Positions 17,371-28,340 are shown, numbered from the stretch's first letter. The stretch is 43,615 nt of DNA from Planctomycetota bacterium (GCA_022071975.1 JAJVIO010000050.1:1-43615), one strand, 5' to 3'. Notes: generated from the sequence alone by a model not told the origin. Translations and numbers: made by a program.

Positions 17371-18399
17371 CTAGAACTGGCCCAGGAACCTCATGTCGTT
17401 GGTGGTGAAGTGGCGGATGTCGCCGATGCGGTGCTTCAGCATCGCGATGCGCTCGACACCCATGCCGAAGGCGAAGCCCGTGTATTTCTCCGGGTCATAG
17501 CCCACGGCCTGCAGCACGTTGGGGTCCACCATGCCGCAGCCCAGCACCTCCAGCCACGGCTTCTTCAGGTGCTTGAACATCTGGCAGTCGATGTCCACCT
17601 CGGCGCTCGGCTCGGTGAACGGGAAGTAATGCGGCCGGAAACGCATGCGCGTGTCGGGCCCGAAGTACTCGCGCACGAACAGCTCGAGCACGGCCTTGAG
17701 GTCGCCAAAATGCAGGTCTTCGGCAATTGCCAGGCCCTCGATCTGGTGGAACATGAAGTGGTGCGTCGCGTCCACGGTGTCGGGGCGGTAGACGCGGCCG
17801 GGGGCGATCACGCGCACGGGCGGTTTGCGTGACTCCATGGTGCGGATCTGGATGGTGCTGGTCTGGCTGCGCAGCAGCATGGGCACCGGCCTGGCTTCCC
17901 AGTCGGGCGCGTTGAGCTGCAGGTAGAAGTTGTCGGCCTCCTCGCGCGCTGGGTGGCCGGCGGGGATGTTCAGGGCGTCGAAGTTGTGGAACTCGTCTTC
18001 GACCTCGGGGCCCTCGACCTGGCTGAAGCCGATGCGCTGGAAGATCTCGACGATCTCTTCAATCGTCTGGGTGATGATGTGGGCGTGGCCGATTTCGCGG
18101 CGCTTGCCGGGCTTGGTGAGGTCGATGCCCGGCCTGGCTGCGGCTGTGCTGCCCACGCGCGTTTGCGCGGCCTGGAAAGCCTCGGTGATTTTGGCGTTCA
18201 GCACGTTGGCGGCCTTGCCGTACTCACCGCGCTGTTCTTTGGGAACATCCTTGATGCCGCCCAGGACGGCCTTGACGTGGCCTTTGCCGCCCAGGTACTC
18301 GCGGCGCAACTCTTCCAGCGCGGCGGCATCGGCCACGGACTCGAAGGCCTTGAGGCCCTGAGTCAGCAGATTGGAGATGGCGGCAAGGTCGTAGCCCAT
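17371..18399 (-). CDS. pheS: Phenylalanyl-tRNA synthetase alpha subunit
   Basis: A 342-residue class II synthetase subunit that charges tRNA-Phe together with the beta subunit. The N-terminal coiled coil (about residues 1-80) is followed by the catalytic core: motif 1 region KRREIGHAHIITQTIEEIV, motif 2 APGRVYRPDTVDATHHFMFHQIEGL, and motif 3 GFAFGMGVERIAMLKH. Length matches the family. pheT is not adjacent: the next gene downstream is a toxin-antitoxin pair, so pheS is unlinked from its partner here. A TATATT -10-like hexamer lies 8 nt before the ATG, implying a very short or absent leader. Confidence 0.96.
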   Translation of the reverse strand: MGYDLAAISNLLTQGLKAFESVADAAALEELRREYLGGKGHVKAVLGGIKDVPKEQRGEYGKAANVLNAKITEAFQAAQTRVGSTAAARPGIDLTKPGKRREIGHAHIITQTIEEIVEIFQRIGFSQVEGPEVEDEFHNFDALNIPAGHPAREEADNFYLQLNAPDWEARPVPMLLRSQTSTIQIRTMESRKPPVRVIAPGRVYRPDTVDATHHFMFHQIEGLAIAEDLHFGDLKAVLELFVREYFGPDTRMRFRPHYFPFTEPSAEVDIDCQMFKHLKKPWLEVLGCGMVDPNVLQAVGYDPEKYTGFAFGMGVERIAMLKHRIGDIRHFTTNDMRFLGQF

Positions 18400-18460
18400 G
18401 GGCCGGGAATATAACGGTCAGCAGGATCAACGCCAGAGCAAGCAAGCGGCCCTTGCCTAT

Positions 18461-18513
18461 GCCATGCGCTTGAAGCGCATGGCACTACTCACGCGCTGGA
18501 AGCGCGTGCCACT
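18461..18513. repeat. 53-bp twin-hairpin repeat, copy 1
   Basis: Two adjacent hairpins: GCCATGCGC/GCGCATGGC with loop TTGAA (18461-18483) and CACGCGC/GCGCGTG with loop TGGAA (18490-18508). Copy 2 at 19332-19384 is in the same orientation and differs at one base (the first loop is ATGAA). The copies flank the gene at 18558-19286. Confidence 0.85.
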
Positions 18514-18557
18514 GCGTGCAGCAGCCGGGGCGCCGGTTTCGCGGGCTGGTGTCAGGG

Positions 18558-19286
18558 CTATTCGTAGGTGAACTGGAACGGCGCCTTCTTGCCGAACAGT
18601 TTTCCCGCCGGGTCGGCCCATTCCTCGGCCGTGATGCCGTAGTCATCTTCGGCCGTTTCGAAGTCCAGGAACTCACCGACCTTTCGGTCTGACCACAACA
18701 CGATCACGCCGCGACCCGGGTAGTTGTTCCAGTTGCGGCTGTTGAATGTAACCAGCACCACGTGATCCTCGCCGGTGCGCTTCTTCAGTTCTGCAAGTTG
18801 CCCCATGCGCGGCGCCGTAAAGGAACACCAGGGATCGGAAGGCTCCGTGCCACTCAGGAAATCATCTCGTTCCGGTCTGCGATCCGTCGTGCTCTTGAGC
18901 GACGCTAGCTTCGAAAGCAGGTATTCATCCACCGCGCGTTCGCGAATCAGCAGCTCCCAGAACTCCTGACCCGCCAGATCCGGGTGTTTCTTGGACAGTG
19001 ACCGGAACTTCGGACTTGCGAGTGCTTCTTCCAGCCCGCTGTTGAGGTCGCCGACCATTTTCGGCTCCAGCTTATGCGTGCCATAGGGACGCTTCGTCTG
19101 AGCACGCAGCAGGATGAACCCGAACATGATTGCCAGGCACAGGAACATGAAGATCGCGGCCGTGACCATGTAGGGCGTGCGGCTGCGGCCCATGCACTCA
19201 TCTTCCTGCATGCGTTTGGGAACGCTGAAGGTCTGCGGTTCCGGCACGGGCCCGCCGTGGCCGGGTTTCAGGGGCTGGTTCTTCAT
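18558..19286 (-). CDS. Single-span membrane protein of unknown function
   Basis: A 242-residue protein. A polar N-terminus (about 1-38) is followed by one strong transmembrane helix (VTAAIFMFLCLAIMFGFILL, about residues 41-60) and a soluble C-terminal domain of about 180 residues. That domain ends in alternating strands (HVVLVTFNSRNWNN, GVIVLWSDRKVGEFL). It looks like a type II membrane protein with an outside domain. No family recognised. The gene is bracketed by two copies of a 53-bp twin-hairpin repeat in direct orientation. Confidence 0.65.
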   Translation of the reverse strand: MKNQPLKPGHGGPVPEPQTFSVPKRMQEDECMGRSRTPYMVTAAIFMFLCLAIMFGFILLRAQTKRPYGTHKLEPKMVGDLNSGLEEALASPKFRSLSKKHPDLAGQEFWELLIRERAVDEYLLSKLASLKSTTDRRPERDDFLSGTEPSDPWCSFTAPRMGQLAELKKRTGEDHVVLVTFNSRNWNNYPGRGVIVLWSDRKVGEFLDFETAEDDYGITAEEWADPAGKLFGKKAPFQFTYE

Positions 19287-19331
19287 GCCTTCATTGTAGG
19301 CAGGTTCGCGACGGGAACCAATACAACTACG

Positions 19332-19384
19332 GCCATGCGCATGAAGCGCATGGCACTACTCACGCGCTGGAAGCGCGTGCCACT
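19332..19384. repeat. 53-bp twin-hairpin repeat, copy 2
   Basis: Same sequence and orientation as 18461-18513 except one loop base. Similarity continues weakly for about 20 bp beyond (both have GCAGCCGG then GCG). Confidence 0.85.
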
Positions 19385-19429
19385 TGTGGGCTGCAGCCGG
19401 AGCGTTGTTTTCTGCGTTGCGCGTGCCGC

Positions 19430-20503
<1,074 letters not shown>

Positions 20504-20562
20504 GCAGTGTTCCAAGGCCCGCAGTGCATTATGCCGCATGAGAAGCAATCCGGCTACGGGCG

Positions 20563-20657
20563 TTCAGGGGACAGGTTTCAGGTGTCAGTTTTCAGGGGAA
20601 AAGGGTGATGGCAGGGCGCCCGCCCCGTCACCTGTAACCTGATCCCTGAAACCTGAA
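20563..20657. repeat. Inverted short-period repeat element 2 (period 7)
   Basis: Left arm about 20563-20610 with units CAGGTTT, CAGGTGT, CAGTTTT, CAGGGGA; right arm about 20624-20657 with CACCTGT, AACCTGA, TCCCTGA, AACCTGA. It begins immediately after the acyl-CoA dehydrogenase stop codon (20658-20660 read on minus). Confidence 0.75.
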
Positions 20658-21821
<1,164 letters not shown>

Positions 21822-21851
21822 CCTCCGGTCGGCAGTGACGCGCCACTTTTA

Positions 21852-24047
21852 TTATCTGGCGCGCCGCGGCTCAACCGACCGCGTCCGCCGTTCGCCGATC
21901 CCGAACATCAGCGCCAGGGCGAAGATGCCCGCCGATGCCAGGAAGCACACCAGGTAGGTCACGCCGGGCGCGGCATCAGGCCGCAGCAGCGAGCGCCCGC
22001 CCGTGGCGCGCTGCACCAGGTAGCGGCGCAGCTCGCGTGTGCGGGGCGCCGCCGAGCCATAGGCCTGGCGCAGGTCGGCGGCCAGCGCGAGCATCAACTG
22101 CTGCACGGGCGGATTGTCGCTCTCCAGCAGGGCAGCCGTACGCGCGCCATGGATCCGAGCGTTGATTTCGCCCAGCCGCTCAACCAGGGGCGCGGTCTGG
22201 CCGGCCTGGTAATCCGAGAACGCCTCGTCGATGCGCGGGAACGGCGACACGCCGTCGTGTTCGAGCAACTGGCGCTCGAGGCGCAGCGAATCTTCGTGCG
22301 TGGGATCGAGCAGGAATACGCAGGCGGCCGCGTCGCGCGCGGCATCGATGCGACCGCCGCCCTCGGGCGCGAGCAGCGCCAGGGCCTTCGCGCGCAAGGC
22401 CGGCGCGTAGACGGGCGGGCCGTCCTCGGCGGCGCTGCGCAAGGCCAGGGCCTCGAACTGCTGGCGGGCCTGGGCGCGCCGGGCGGGGTCCTGGCTTTCG
22501 ATCACGCTGTCGAACGCGCTCTCGAGCGGCGAGGCCGCCTGCTGCGCGTGCAGCACCAGCGGCATCAGCAGCATTGAGCTGACAACGACGGCGCGCAGCA
22601 TCCCGGTCTCGCGGCTGCGGGGGCGCTTCTGCAGCGACCCCAGCCAGATCAGCGCAAACGCAACGGCAAAGCCGGCCAGCATCACGCCGTACTCGCGCCG
22701 CGACAGCGCCACAGCCAGCACCGCCAGCAACAGCAGCGGACGCACAACACGAAAGGCAAGCGTAAGGTAGAAGCGCTCAAGCCACGGGCGCTTGCTGTGG
22801 AACGCCACCGAGACCACGCGCATGCCCACACCCGCGCGGCGCGCCATGGTTACCAGGATCACCGCCAGCAGAGCCGGCATCACGGTGAGCAGCGGCAGGT
22901 ACGCGTCGCCCGTGCCCAACGCCAGGCTGGCCACCAGCGCCGCGAACACAGCGCCCGCGGCCGCGTAACCGAAACGCGCCGAAGCCGAACGCGCGTCGCG
23001 CGGAAGCAGGCGGCTGGCCCCCAGCATGGCGGCAGCGCCGACACAGCACCCGAGCGTCACGATGAAGCACCACGCCAGCGTCACCTGCCGCGTGGTCGGC
23101 TTGAACTCGGGCGGCCAGCCCTGGAACAGGTCGGCGCCCAGGGTCGGCACCACGTCGAGGATCAGCACGCCCGGCGCCGCGTGCACGGGCTCAGGCACGA
23201 TGCCCTGCCGGAAGCACACCGCCGACAACAGCAGCAATCCCGCCAGCCCGCTCATCACCAGCAGCAGCGTCAGGCCCGCCACCAGGATGCGCGCCTCGCG
23301 CCCCACCGTGGCGCGCTTGGGCAGGCCGCGCCCCGCCGCCACCAGCGTGCCGGTCTGCGCGCCCAGCGCCAGCATGGCCACGGCCGCAGCTTCGCCCCAG
23401 AAGCCCAGCGACCACACGGCTTCAAGCCGCACGGGCGCGGCCAGGGCCGCCAACGCGCCCGCACCGGGCATCGAGTAGCCGACCAGCAGCCCCAGCAGCA
23501 GCAGCGCGACCACAGCGGCCAGCAGCCAGACCGCCAGCCAGCTCAGGCCCGCCAGGCGTTTGCGCCGCGCGAACAGCACCAGGATGAACGCGACTCCCAC
23601 CGTGGTGCCCATCCCCCACCAGGCCGCGGGCGTGGTGGCGCTGTGCCAGGCCGTGGATTCGACCGTCAGCTCGCGCGCCTGGTACTCCAGGGCGCCGGGG
23701 GGCACGCCGAACAGGGCCTCGGCGAACAGCCAGGCGCAGGCGCGCCCCGCCAGCACAAGCAGCACGCCCGCCAGCACCAGCCGGATCAGCGACTGCACGC
23801 CCTGCAACGACTCGCGCCCGGTGGCGCGGTGGTCAAGCTGGCCGGTGGCAAGGGCCAGGCGCGTGAGCGGCCCGCCGAACAGCAGCACCAGGCCGGCGGC
23901 GGCAGGCAGGAACAGCGCACCGTGGGTGAGTATGCCGCGCGTGACCAGGAACGGCGCGCCCATCACCAGCAGCACCAGCAGCGTGGTCATCAGGAAACCC
24001 GCACGGCTGTGCCAGCGGGCATGGCTGTATTCACGCGTGGGCGACAT
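21852..24047 (-). CDS. Large multi-span membrane protein, possibly a degenerate NSS-type transporter
   Basis: A 731-residue protein with about 11-12 hydrophobic helices in the first 480 residues. The opening (HARWHSRAGFLMTTLLVLL) and the stretch around VWSLGFWGEAAAVAMLALGAQTGT resemble the start and the mid-protein helix of neurotransmitter:sodium symporters (LeuT fold), but the Gly/Asn sodium-site residues are not conserved. Near residue 490 a signal-peptide-like stretch (VVVSSMLLMPLVLHAQQA) is followed by a helical, TPR-like region of about 170 residues and a last transmembrane helix, as if a secreted protein were fused to the transporter. Function unknown; the NSS link is a weak inference. 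Confidence 0.6.
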   Translation of the reverse strand: MSPTREYSHARWHSRAGFLMTTLLVLLVMGAPFLVTRGILTHGALFLPAAAGLVLLFGGPLTRLALATGQLDHRATGRESLQGVQSLIRLVLAGVLLVLAGRACAWLFAEALFGVPPGALEYQARELTVESTAWHSATTPAAWWGMGTTVGVAFILVLFARRKRLAGLSWLAVWLLAAVVALLLLGLLVGYSMPGAGALAALAAPVRLEAVWSLGFWGEAAAVAMLALGAQTGTLVAAGRGLPKRATVGREARILVAGLTLLLVMSGLAGLLLLSAVCFRQGIVPEPVHAAPGVLILDVVPTLGADLFQGWPPEFKPTTRQVTLAWCFIVTLGCCVGAAAMLGASRLLPRDARSASARFGYAAAGAVFAALVASLALGTGDAYLPLLTVMPALLAVILVTMARRAGVGMRVVSVAFHSKRPWLERFYLTLAFRVVRPLLLLAVLAVALSRREYGVMLAGFAVAFALIWLGSLQKRPRSRETGMLRAVVVSSMLLMPLVLHAQQAASPLESAFDSVIESQDPARRAQARQQFEALALRSAAEDGPPVYAPALRAKALALLAPEGGGRIDAARDAAACVFLLDPTHEDSLRLERQLLEHDGVSPFPRIDEAFSDYQAGQTAPLVERLGEINARIHGARTAALLESDNPPVQQLMLALAADLRQAYGSAAPRTRELRRYLVQRATGGRSLLRPDAAPGVTYLVCFLASAGIFALALMFGIGERRTRSVEPRRAR

Positions 24048-24054
24048 GGGCTCA

Positions 24055-24090
24055 GGGGGGACTGTCCCCGAAGTTGGGGACTGTCCCCGT
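24055..24090. repeat. Two direct copies of GGGGACTGTCCCC
   Basis: Self-complementary 13-mers at 24057-24069 and 24076-24088, each able to form a small hairpin, just upstream of the large membrane protein start. Could be an operator pair or repeat remnant. Confidence 0.55.
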
Positions 24091-24152
24091 GGTCGAAGAA
24101 TCTAGCGCAATCGCCGGGTCAAGGCAGCAAGGAAAACCAACTACAACCGCCT

Positions 24153-24270
24153 CTGCGCGACGAACGCCACGGTCGCAACGAATCTGTCGAGGACCGCAAG
24201 GGCCTCCATCGGCCGGCCGGCTTTCAGCTCTCCAGTACCTTCGTCGCGGCCTTCGCGCTCGTCGCGCTGA
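24153..24270. repeat. Inverted short-period repeat element (period about 9, GCGACGA flavour)
   Basis: Left arm 24153-24183 and right arm 24239-24270 are imperfect reverse complements built from units like GCGCGACGA and CGTCGCGCT. This is the same flavour as the arms around the GxxExxY genes at 29964-30742, but the centre (about 55 bp) has no gene. Confidence 0.55.
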
Positions 24271-24288
24271 AGCAGTTGAGTCACGCTG

Positions 24289-24334
24289 GGAACGCAGGCC
24301 TCCGGCCCGCATGCGGACGGGACGTCCGCGTTCC
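24289..24334. repeat. Palindromic block at the stop of the parvulin-repeat protein
   Basis: Outer inverted repeat GGAACGC (24289-24295) with GCGTTCC (24328-24334). Inside are GGCC-TCC-GGCC and GCGGAC/GTCCGC hairpins. It ends one base before the minus-strand stop codon at 24336. Confidence 0.6.
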
Positions 24335-24335
24335 G

Positions 24336-26825
24336 TTACTCAATGCGCTTGATGATATGGAAGCCGAACTCCGATTCGCACCAGTCGATCTGGCCCTTGC
24401 CCAGGCTGAGCGCCAGGTCCTGGAACGACTTCACGAAGATGCGTTTCTCCCGCTCCACCATGTACTTTGCATGGGCGTCCGAGTCCTCGTTGTGGACCTT
24501 CTGCAGCGCAGCCCAGTCCGCGCCTTTGCTGCGGGCCTGTTTGAGCACTTCGTCGCGCAGCTTGATCGCCTGTTCTTTGGTGCGCTCGGCGTCTTTGGGC
24601 TGCACGCGTTCATCAGCGCCTTTCCAGCTGATCAGGATGTGCTGCACGATCACCGCATCCGGCGCGGGGTCCTGCTTCGTGGGAAGTGTTGAGGAGTCAA
24701 TGCCGGGGAACCAGCCCGGCGGCACGTCGTACACCAATTGGTGGTTGCCCCGGCGCGTGAACTGCGCGTCCTTGATTTCTTTGGGCCCGTAGGTGTCGCT
24801 GCCGGCGAGGTCCAGCAGCAGGCTGATGTCATTGTTGGTGCCCTTGCCGATGCTGCCGTCGCCGATCGCGCTGTGGCTGTCATCGCCCGCGCAATCCAGC
24901 AATATGCCCACGCTGAAATTCAGCCCCATGCCCTGGCCGTTGCCCTGGTACACGTCGTTGCCGGCGCGGTCGATCTGCCAGCCCACCGCCCAGTCGTGGG
25001 CCGAGCCCTGGCCCAGGCCGATGGTCATGGTGTAGGCGTCGTTGCCCTTCAGGTCGAACAGTCCGGCGCTGCTGAGGTGAATCCCCGCGCCCTGCCCGTA
25101 CTGGCCCAGGGTGTAGACGTCGTTGCCGCCGGTATCGACCAGGAAGCCCAGGCTGTACCAGTAGCTGCTGCCCTGGCCGTAGATGTCGGCGCTGTAGAAG
25201 TCGTTGCCGTCGCCTTCATCCAGCAGCAGCGCCACGCCGCCGCCGGTGCCCACGCCCGCGTCGTTGCGATTGCCGATGCTGAAGCCCTGGCTGAGGCTCT
25301 GGTAGTGGTCGTTCCAGAGCGGCTGGTGCAGGTACTTGCCGCCCGCGTAGTAGGTGTCGTTGCCGGCCCCGTCGGTCAGCACGCCCACGCCCATCACCTG
25401 CGCAAAGCCCTGCACGAAGCGCGCGCCGTAGTAGGTGTCGTTGCCGGCGACGTCCGTGAGCTGGCCGTAACCGAAGCAGCCCGCGCCCTGTGCGCCGCTG
25501 TCGGCGCGGTACTGGTCGTTGCCGCCGTCGTCGTAGAGTTCGCCGTAACCGCACAGGCCGCAGCCCTGGGCGCAGAAGCCGGCCGAGTAGTAATCATCGC
25601 CGCCGCCCAGGTCGTGCAGGATGCCGACGCCGAGAAAGCCAAAGCCCTGTGTGAAGTCGCCGCCCTCGTAGCGGTCGTTGCCGGAGAGGTCGAGCACGAA
25701 GCTGATGGGTGATTTGCCCTCAAGGCCGATGCCGCAGGCCACACGGCCGCGATAAACGTCGTCGCCGCCCAGGTCGATGATGCCAATGAAATCATCGCCC
25801 TCGTAGGTGTTGGGCCCGGTACCGCCAATCACAACCTTGCCCCACTTGCTCTGCCAGGCGGAAACCACGGCGCCGGTGACACCGGGGACTTTGTGGTCAA
25901 GGGTACCCTTCGTGGAGTCTAGCTTGACGTCTACATCCTGTTTCCACAACTTTGCACGCTCAGTCAGGACAGCTTCGGCCCTGGCAGCTGCAACAAGGAT
26001 ACCCTCAAGATGGGCGCGGGAGCCTTGATCGAACACGTCGTACTCGCCCTCGGCGCGCACGCCGCCGGGGATGATGATCTCGGACTCGGACACAATGTTG
26101 GCCACTTCGCCTGCCAGAACGTTCACTTCTTTCTTACTTAGCCGCGTGCCTTTGCGGGTCAGGGCAGACGCCGCGGCGGCAAACGTTGCGCTCAGGAACA
26201 CCCGCCCGGTTAGTTCCATCCCACTGTCGGGAACAAGCGCCGTTGGATCTTCACCGAAAAGCGCACGGTTCTCGGCTTGATCGATGGCGTCACCAGCTTT
26301 CTCCTTGGCTTCGACCAAAGCCTTGTACTTCGCGGACTCCTTGTCGCCCTCGAACCTTGCCACCTTCCGGTACAGGTCGTTGAAGACTTCATGGAGTTTG
26401 CCGATTGCCGTTCCGTCTTCCTGCAGTTCCTCGGCCGACCAGCGGGTCTCCGGTAGGTCGAGCAGACTCGTGGCGTGCATGCAGCGGTGTGTGGGGGCTG
26501 ACTTGCTGCCAAACTTGTCGGCCGCGTGCTCGGCCATGCCGGGGACGGCCAGGGGGTCGTCCAGCGCCTTGTCACAGATGCTGAGGCGCAGGATGTCGTC
26601 GGGGCGGTGCTTCTTCTCGTAGTTCAGGTCTTCGGGCTTCAGGTTGATGCAGTCCAGGGCGGCCTGCAGGTGCTCGTAGTCATCGGCGGTCAGGAACTGC
26701 CCTGGCGTGAAGCTCCAGGCCGGCTTGGCCAAGGGCTCCGGCTCCACCTGCTGGGCGGCTCCGGTACGCGCGCAGCAGAAAAACAGCGCCGCCGCCAACA
26801 AACTCACTAGCACGGGTTTGCCCAT
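24336..26825 (-). CDS. Secreted repeat (beta-solenoid-like) protein with C-terminal parvulin domain
   Basis: An 829-residue exported protein. A signal peptide (about residues 1-23) is followed by a helical domain (about 30-320). About 335-680 holds a tandem series of Gly/Asp/Asn-rich repeats of roughly 25-35 residues (GNDTYYGARFVQGFAQ, GNDVYTLGQYGQGAG, GNDVYQGNGQGMGLN). Each repeat has a GxDxY turn, compatible with a calcium-dependent beta-roll or solenoid. From about 720 to the end there is a PpiC-type peptidyl-prolyl isomerase: VIVQHILISWKGA, WAALQKVHNEDSDAHAK, SFQDLALSLGKGQIDW and FGFHIIKRIE. The domain order is unusual. Substrate unknown; a surface foldase or a self-folding aid is an inference. 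Confidence 0.8.
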   Translation of the reverse strand: MGKPVLVSLLAAALFFCCARTGAAQQVEPEPLAKPAWSFTPGQFLTADDYEHLQAALDCINLKPEDLNYEKKHRPDDILRLSICDKALDDPLAVPGMAEHAADKFGSKSAPTHRCMHATSLLDLPETRWSAEELQEDGTAIGKLHEVFNDLYRKVARFEGDKESAKYKALVEAKEKAGDAIDQAENRALFGEDPTALVPDSGMELTGRVFLSATFAAAASALTRKGTRLSKKEVNVLAGEVANIVSESEIIIPGGVRAEGEYDVFDQGSRAHLEGILVAAARAEAVLTERAKLWKQDVDVKLDSTKGTLDHKVPGVTGAVVSAWQSKWGKVVIGGTGPNTYEGDDFIGIIDLGGDDVYRGRVACGIGLEGKSPISFVLDLSGNDRYEGGDFTQGFGFLGVGILHDLGGGDDYYSAGFCAQGCGLCGYGELYDDGGNDQYRADSGAQGAGCFGYGQLTDVAGNDTYYGARFVQGFAQVMGVGVLTDGAGNDTYYAGGKYLHQPLWNDHYQSLSQGFSIGNRNDAGVGTGGGVALLLDEGDGNDFYSADIYGQGSSYWYSLGFLVDTGGNDVYTLGQYGQGAGIHLSSAGLFDLKGNDAYTMTIGLGQGSAHDWAVGWQIDRAGNDVYQGNGQGMGLNFSVGILLDCAGDDSHSAIGDGSIGKGTNNDISLLLDLAGSDTYGPKEIKDAQFTRRGNHQLVYDVPPGWFPGIDSSTLPTKQDPAPDAVIVQHILISWKGADERVQPKDAERTKEQAIKLRDEVLKQARSKGADWAALQKVHNEDSDAHAKYMVEREKRIFVKSFQDLALSLGKGQIDWCESEFGFHIIKRIE

Positions 26826-26879
26826 GGGTTACAACCTTCCTACAATCCGCACGCGTTGCTATGTAGTCTGGCGCGGCGG

Positions 26880-26907
26880 TTGGTAGACTCCGTCGCTTGT
26901 TTATACC
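26880..26907 (+). promoter_or_regulatory. Promoter of fabL
   Basis: TTGGTA (26880-26885), 16-bp spacer and TATACC (26902-26907). The predicted leader is about 33 nt. Confidence 0.45.
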
Positions 26908-26946
26908 GCCCACTGGCAGAGGGTGAAAGCAGTTCTGGAAGCCGCT

Positions 26947-27726
26947 ATGTTCGATTTCGCCGGCAAACGCGTTTTCATCACGGGCGGCACGCGCGGTATC
27001 GGTCTTTGCGTGGCCGTCAAAATGGCCAAGGCCGGCGCCGACGTCGCCGTCAACTACCTGCGCAACCGCTCCGCGGCCGATGAGGCCCGCGCGGCGATCA
27101 TGGACGCCTCAGGCGGCAAAGAGCCGCTGTTGCTGAAGGGCAACGTCGCCAAGGACGAAGACATCGAGAAGATGTTCTCGGAAATCGGCGACAAGTGGGG
27201 CGGCCTGAACTTCCTGATCAGCAACGCCGCCTCGGGTGTTTTAAAACCCAGCCGCGAGCTCACGCACCATCACTGGCAGTGGACCATGGACATCAACGCC
27301 TACGCGTTGCTGCCCCTGTCGCGCCACGCCATTCCTTTAATGAAGGGCGCCGACGGCAAGGGCAACGGCCGCATCATCGCCGTCAGCAGCCTTGGCAGCA
27401 TCCGCGCCTTCCAGAACTACGCCGCGGTCGGAGCCAGCAAGGGCGCGCTGGAAAGCCTGGTGCGCCACCTGTGTGTCGAGTACGCCAGCCAGGGCATCAA
27501 CGTGAACGCGGTCAGCGCCAGCGTGGTTGACACCGACGCGCTGAAACATTTCCCCAACCGCGAGGCGATGATCGAGGAATCGCTGCAGTGGATGCCGGCC
27601 AAGAAGCTGGTCACGCCCGAGAACGTAGCCGACGCCGTGATGCTGATGTGCAGCGAGTACACCAGCATGGTCCACGGCCACACCTTCATCGTGGACGGCG
27701 GCCTGTCGATCATGCTGCCGGGTTAA
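26947..27726 (+). CDS. fabL: Enoyl-ACP reductase III (FabL)
   Basis: A 259-residue short-chain dehydrogenase that closely follows Bacillus FabL. Landmarks are the cofactor loop TGGTRGIG, NAASGVLKPSREL followed by WQWTMDINAYALL, ISSLGSIR-type VSSLGSIRAFQNY, and TDALKHFPNRE. The catalytic pair is spaced Tyr158-x6-Lys165, the enoyl-reductase pattern, rather than the Tyr-x3-Lys of ordinary SDRs. It should catalyse the last step of fatty-acid elongation (NADPH-dependent reduction of enoyl-ACP), and FabL enzymes tolerate triclosan. The ATG at 26947 starts the conserved region; a GTG at 26923 would add eight residues. A terminator follows. Confidence 0.93.
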   Translation: MFDFAGKRVFITGGTRGIGLCVAVKMAKAGADVAVNYLRNRSAADEARAAIMDASGGKEPLLLKGNVAKDEDIEKMFSEIGDKWGGLNFLISNAASGVLKPSRELTHHHWQWTMDINAYALLPLSRHAIPLMKGADGKGNGRIIAVSSLGSIRAFQNYAAVGASKGALESLVRHLCVEYASQGINVNAVSASVVDTDALKHFPNREAMIEESLQWMPAKKLVTPENVADAVMLMCSEYTSMVHGHTFIVDGGLSIMLPG

Positions 27727-27751
27727 TGTTTGTCGGAATTGAGATTGCTAT

Positions 27752-27787
27752 AGGCAGGGTGCCCCGGCATCCTGCCTCGCTCTTTTG
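27752..27787 (+). terminator. Intrinsic terminator of fabL
   Basis: A long stem AGGCAGG/CCTGCCT continuing as TGCC/GGCA through one G-T wobble (27752-27777), followed by TCGCTCTTTTG. Confidence 0.65.
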
Positions 27788-27819
27788 ATTTCGCTCACAT
27801 ACTTGAACCGGAGAAGACC

Positions 27820-28254
27820 ATGCCTCGCCCCTGCCGCTACCTTTCGTTCGCCTTGCTGCTTGCCTGCCTGCTCACGCTCAGCGCCTGCGGGCCTGACTAC
27901 AGCACGCCCGAAGCCACGGCCCAGAACTTCGTGAAGGCTATGAACGCCGATGACGTTGACGCGTCCGCGGATTGTTTCGTTTCCGCTGAGCGTGAGAAAG
28001 CACGCGAAGAATGGAAGAAGGCCAGCGAGAAGCGCAAGCAAGAGGGCAAGGAGATGCAGGCCGAGATGTCGTTCAAATCGGTCGAGAAGGACGGCAACTG
28101 GACCCTCGCCGTGATCAGCATGAAGGACAAGGGCAGCGGCAAGAGCTTCGACATGAAGATGGTAGTCGTTGAAGAAGACGGCAAGTGGAAGCTGAGCGAC
28201 AAGAAGAGCGAGGAATACCAAAAGGCCAAGCTGGAAGAGATGTTCAAGAAGTAG
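27820..28254 (+). CDS. Small lipoprotein, NTF2-like (DUF4878-type)
   Basis: A 144-residue protein with a lipoprotein signal ending LTLSAC. The mature domain begins STPEATAQNFVKAMNADDVDASADCF, the usual opening of DUF4878-like NTF2-fold lipoproteins, and continues with strand pairs (WTLAVISMKDKG, FDMKMVVVEEDGKWKLSD). A charged Lys/Glu segment lies between. GGAG precedes the ATG. A neighbouring lipoprotein at 28353 shares the same opening pattern and the two look like paralogues. Function unknown. Confidence 0.75.
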   Translation: MPRPCRYLSFALLLACLLTLSACGPDYSTPEATAQNFVKAMNADDVDASADCFVSAEREKAREEWKKASEKRKQEGKEMQAEMSFKSVEKDGNWTLAVISMKDKGSGKSFDMKMVVVEEDGKWKLSDKKSEEYQKAKLEEMFKK

Positions 28255-28288
28255 CGCAAATGGCGCTGACGCAATCGCGAATAGGCAA

Positions 28289-28318
28289 GGCGGGGCTGAC
28301 CGGCCCCGCCTTCTTTCG
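28289..28318 (+). terminator. Intrinsic terminator between the two lipoproteins
   Basis: Perfect 8-bp stem GGCGGGGC/GCCCCGCC (28289-28296 with 28303-28310), 6-nt loop, then TTCTTTCGTTT. A strong classical terminator. Confidence 0.85.
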
Positions 28319-28340
28319 TTTCCGCGGCTTCTACCCGATC

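Noticed and set aside
22797..24692. 631-codon plus-strand frame opposite the large membrane protein
   Set aside because: Extreme Arg/Gln/His content, no domain, crosses the intergenic repeats; a shadow.
26826..26946. Possible riboswitch upstream of fabL
   Set aside because: The leader is too short and shows no conserved stem set; only a promoter is supported.
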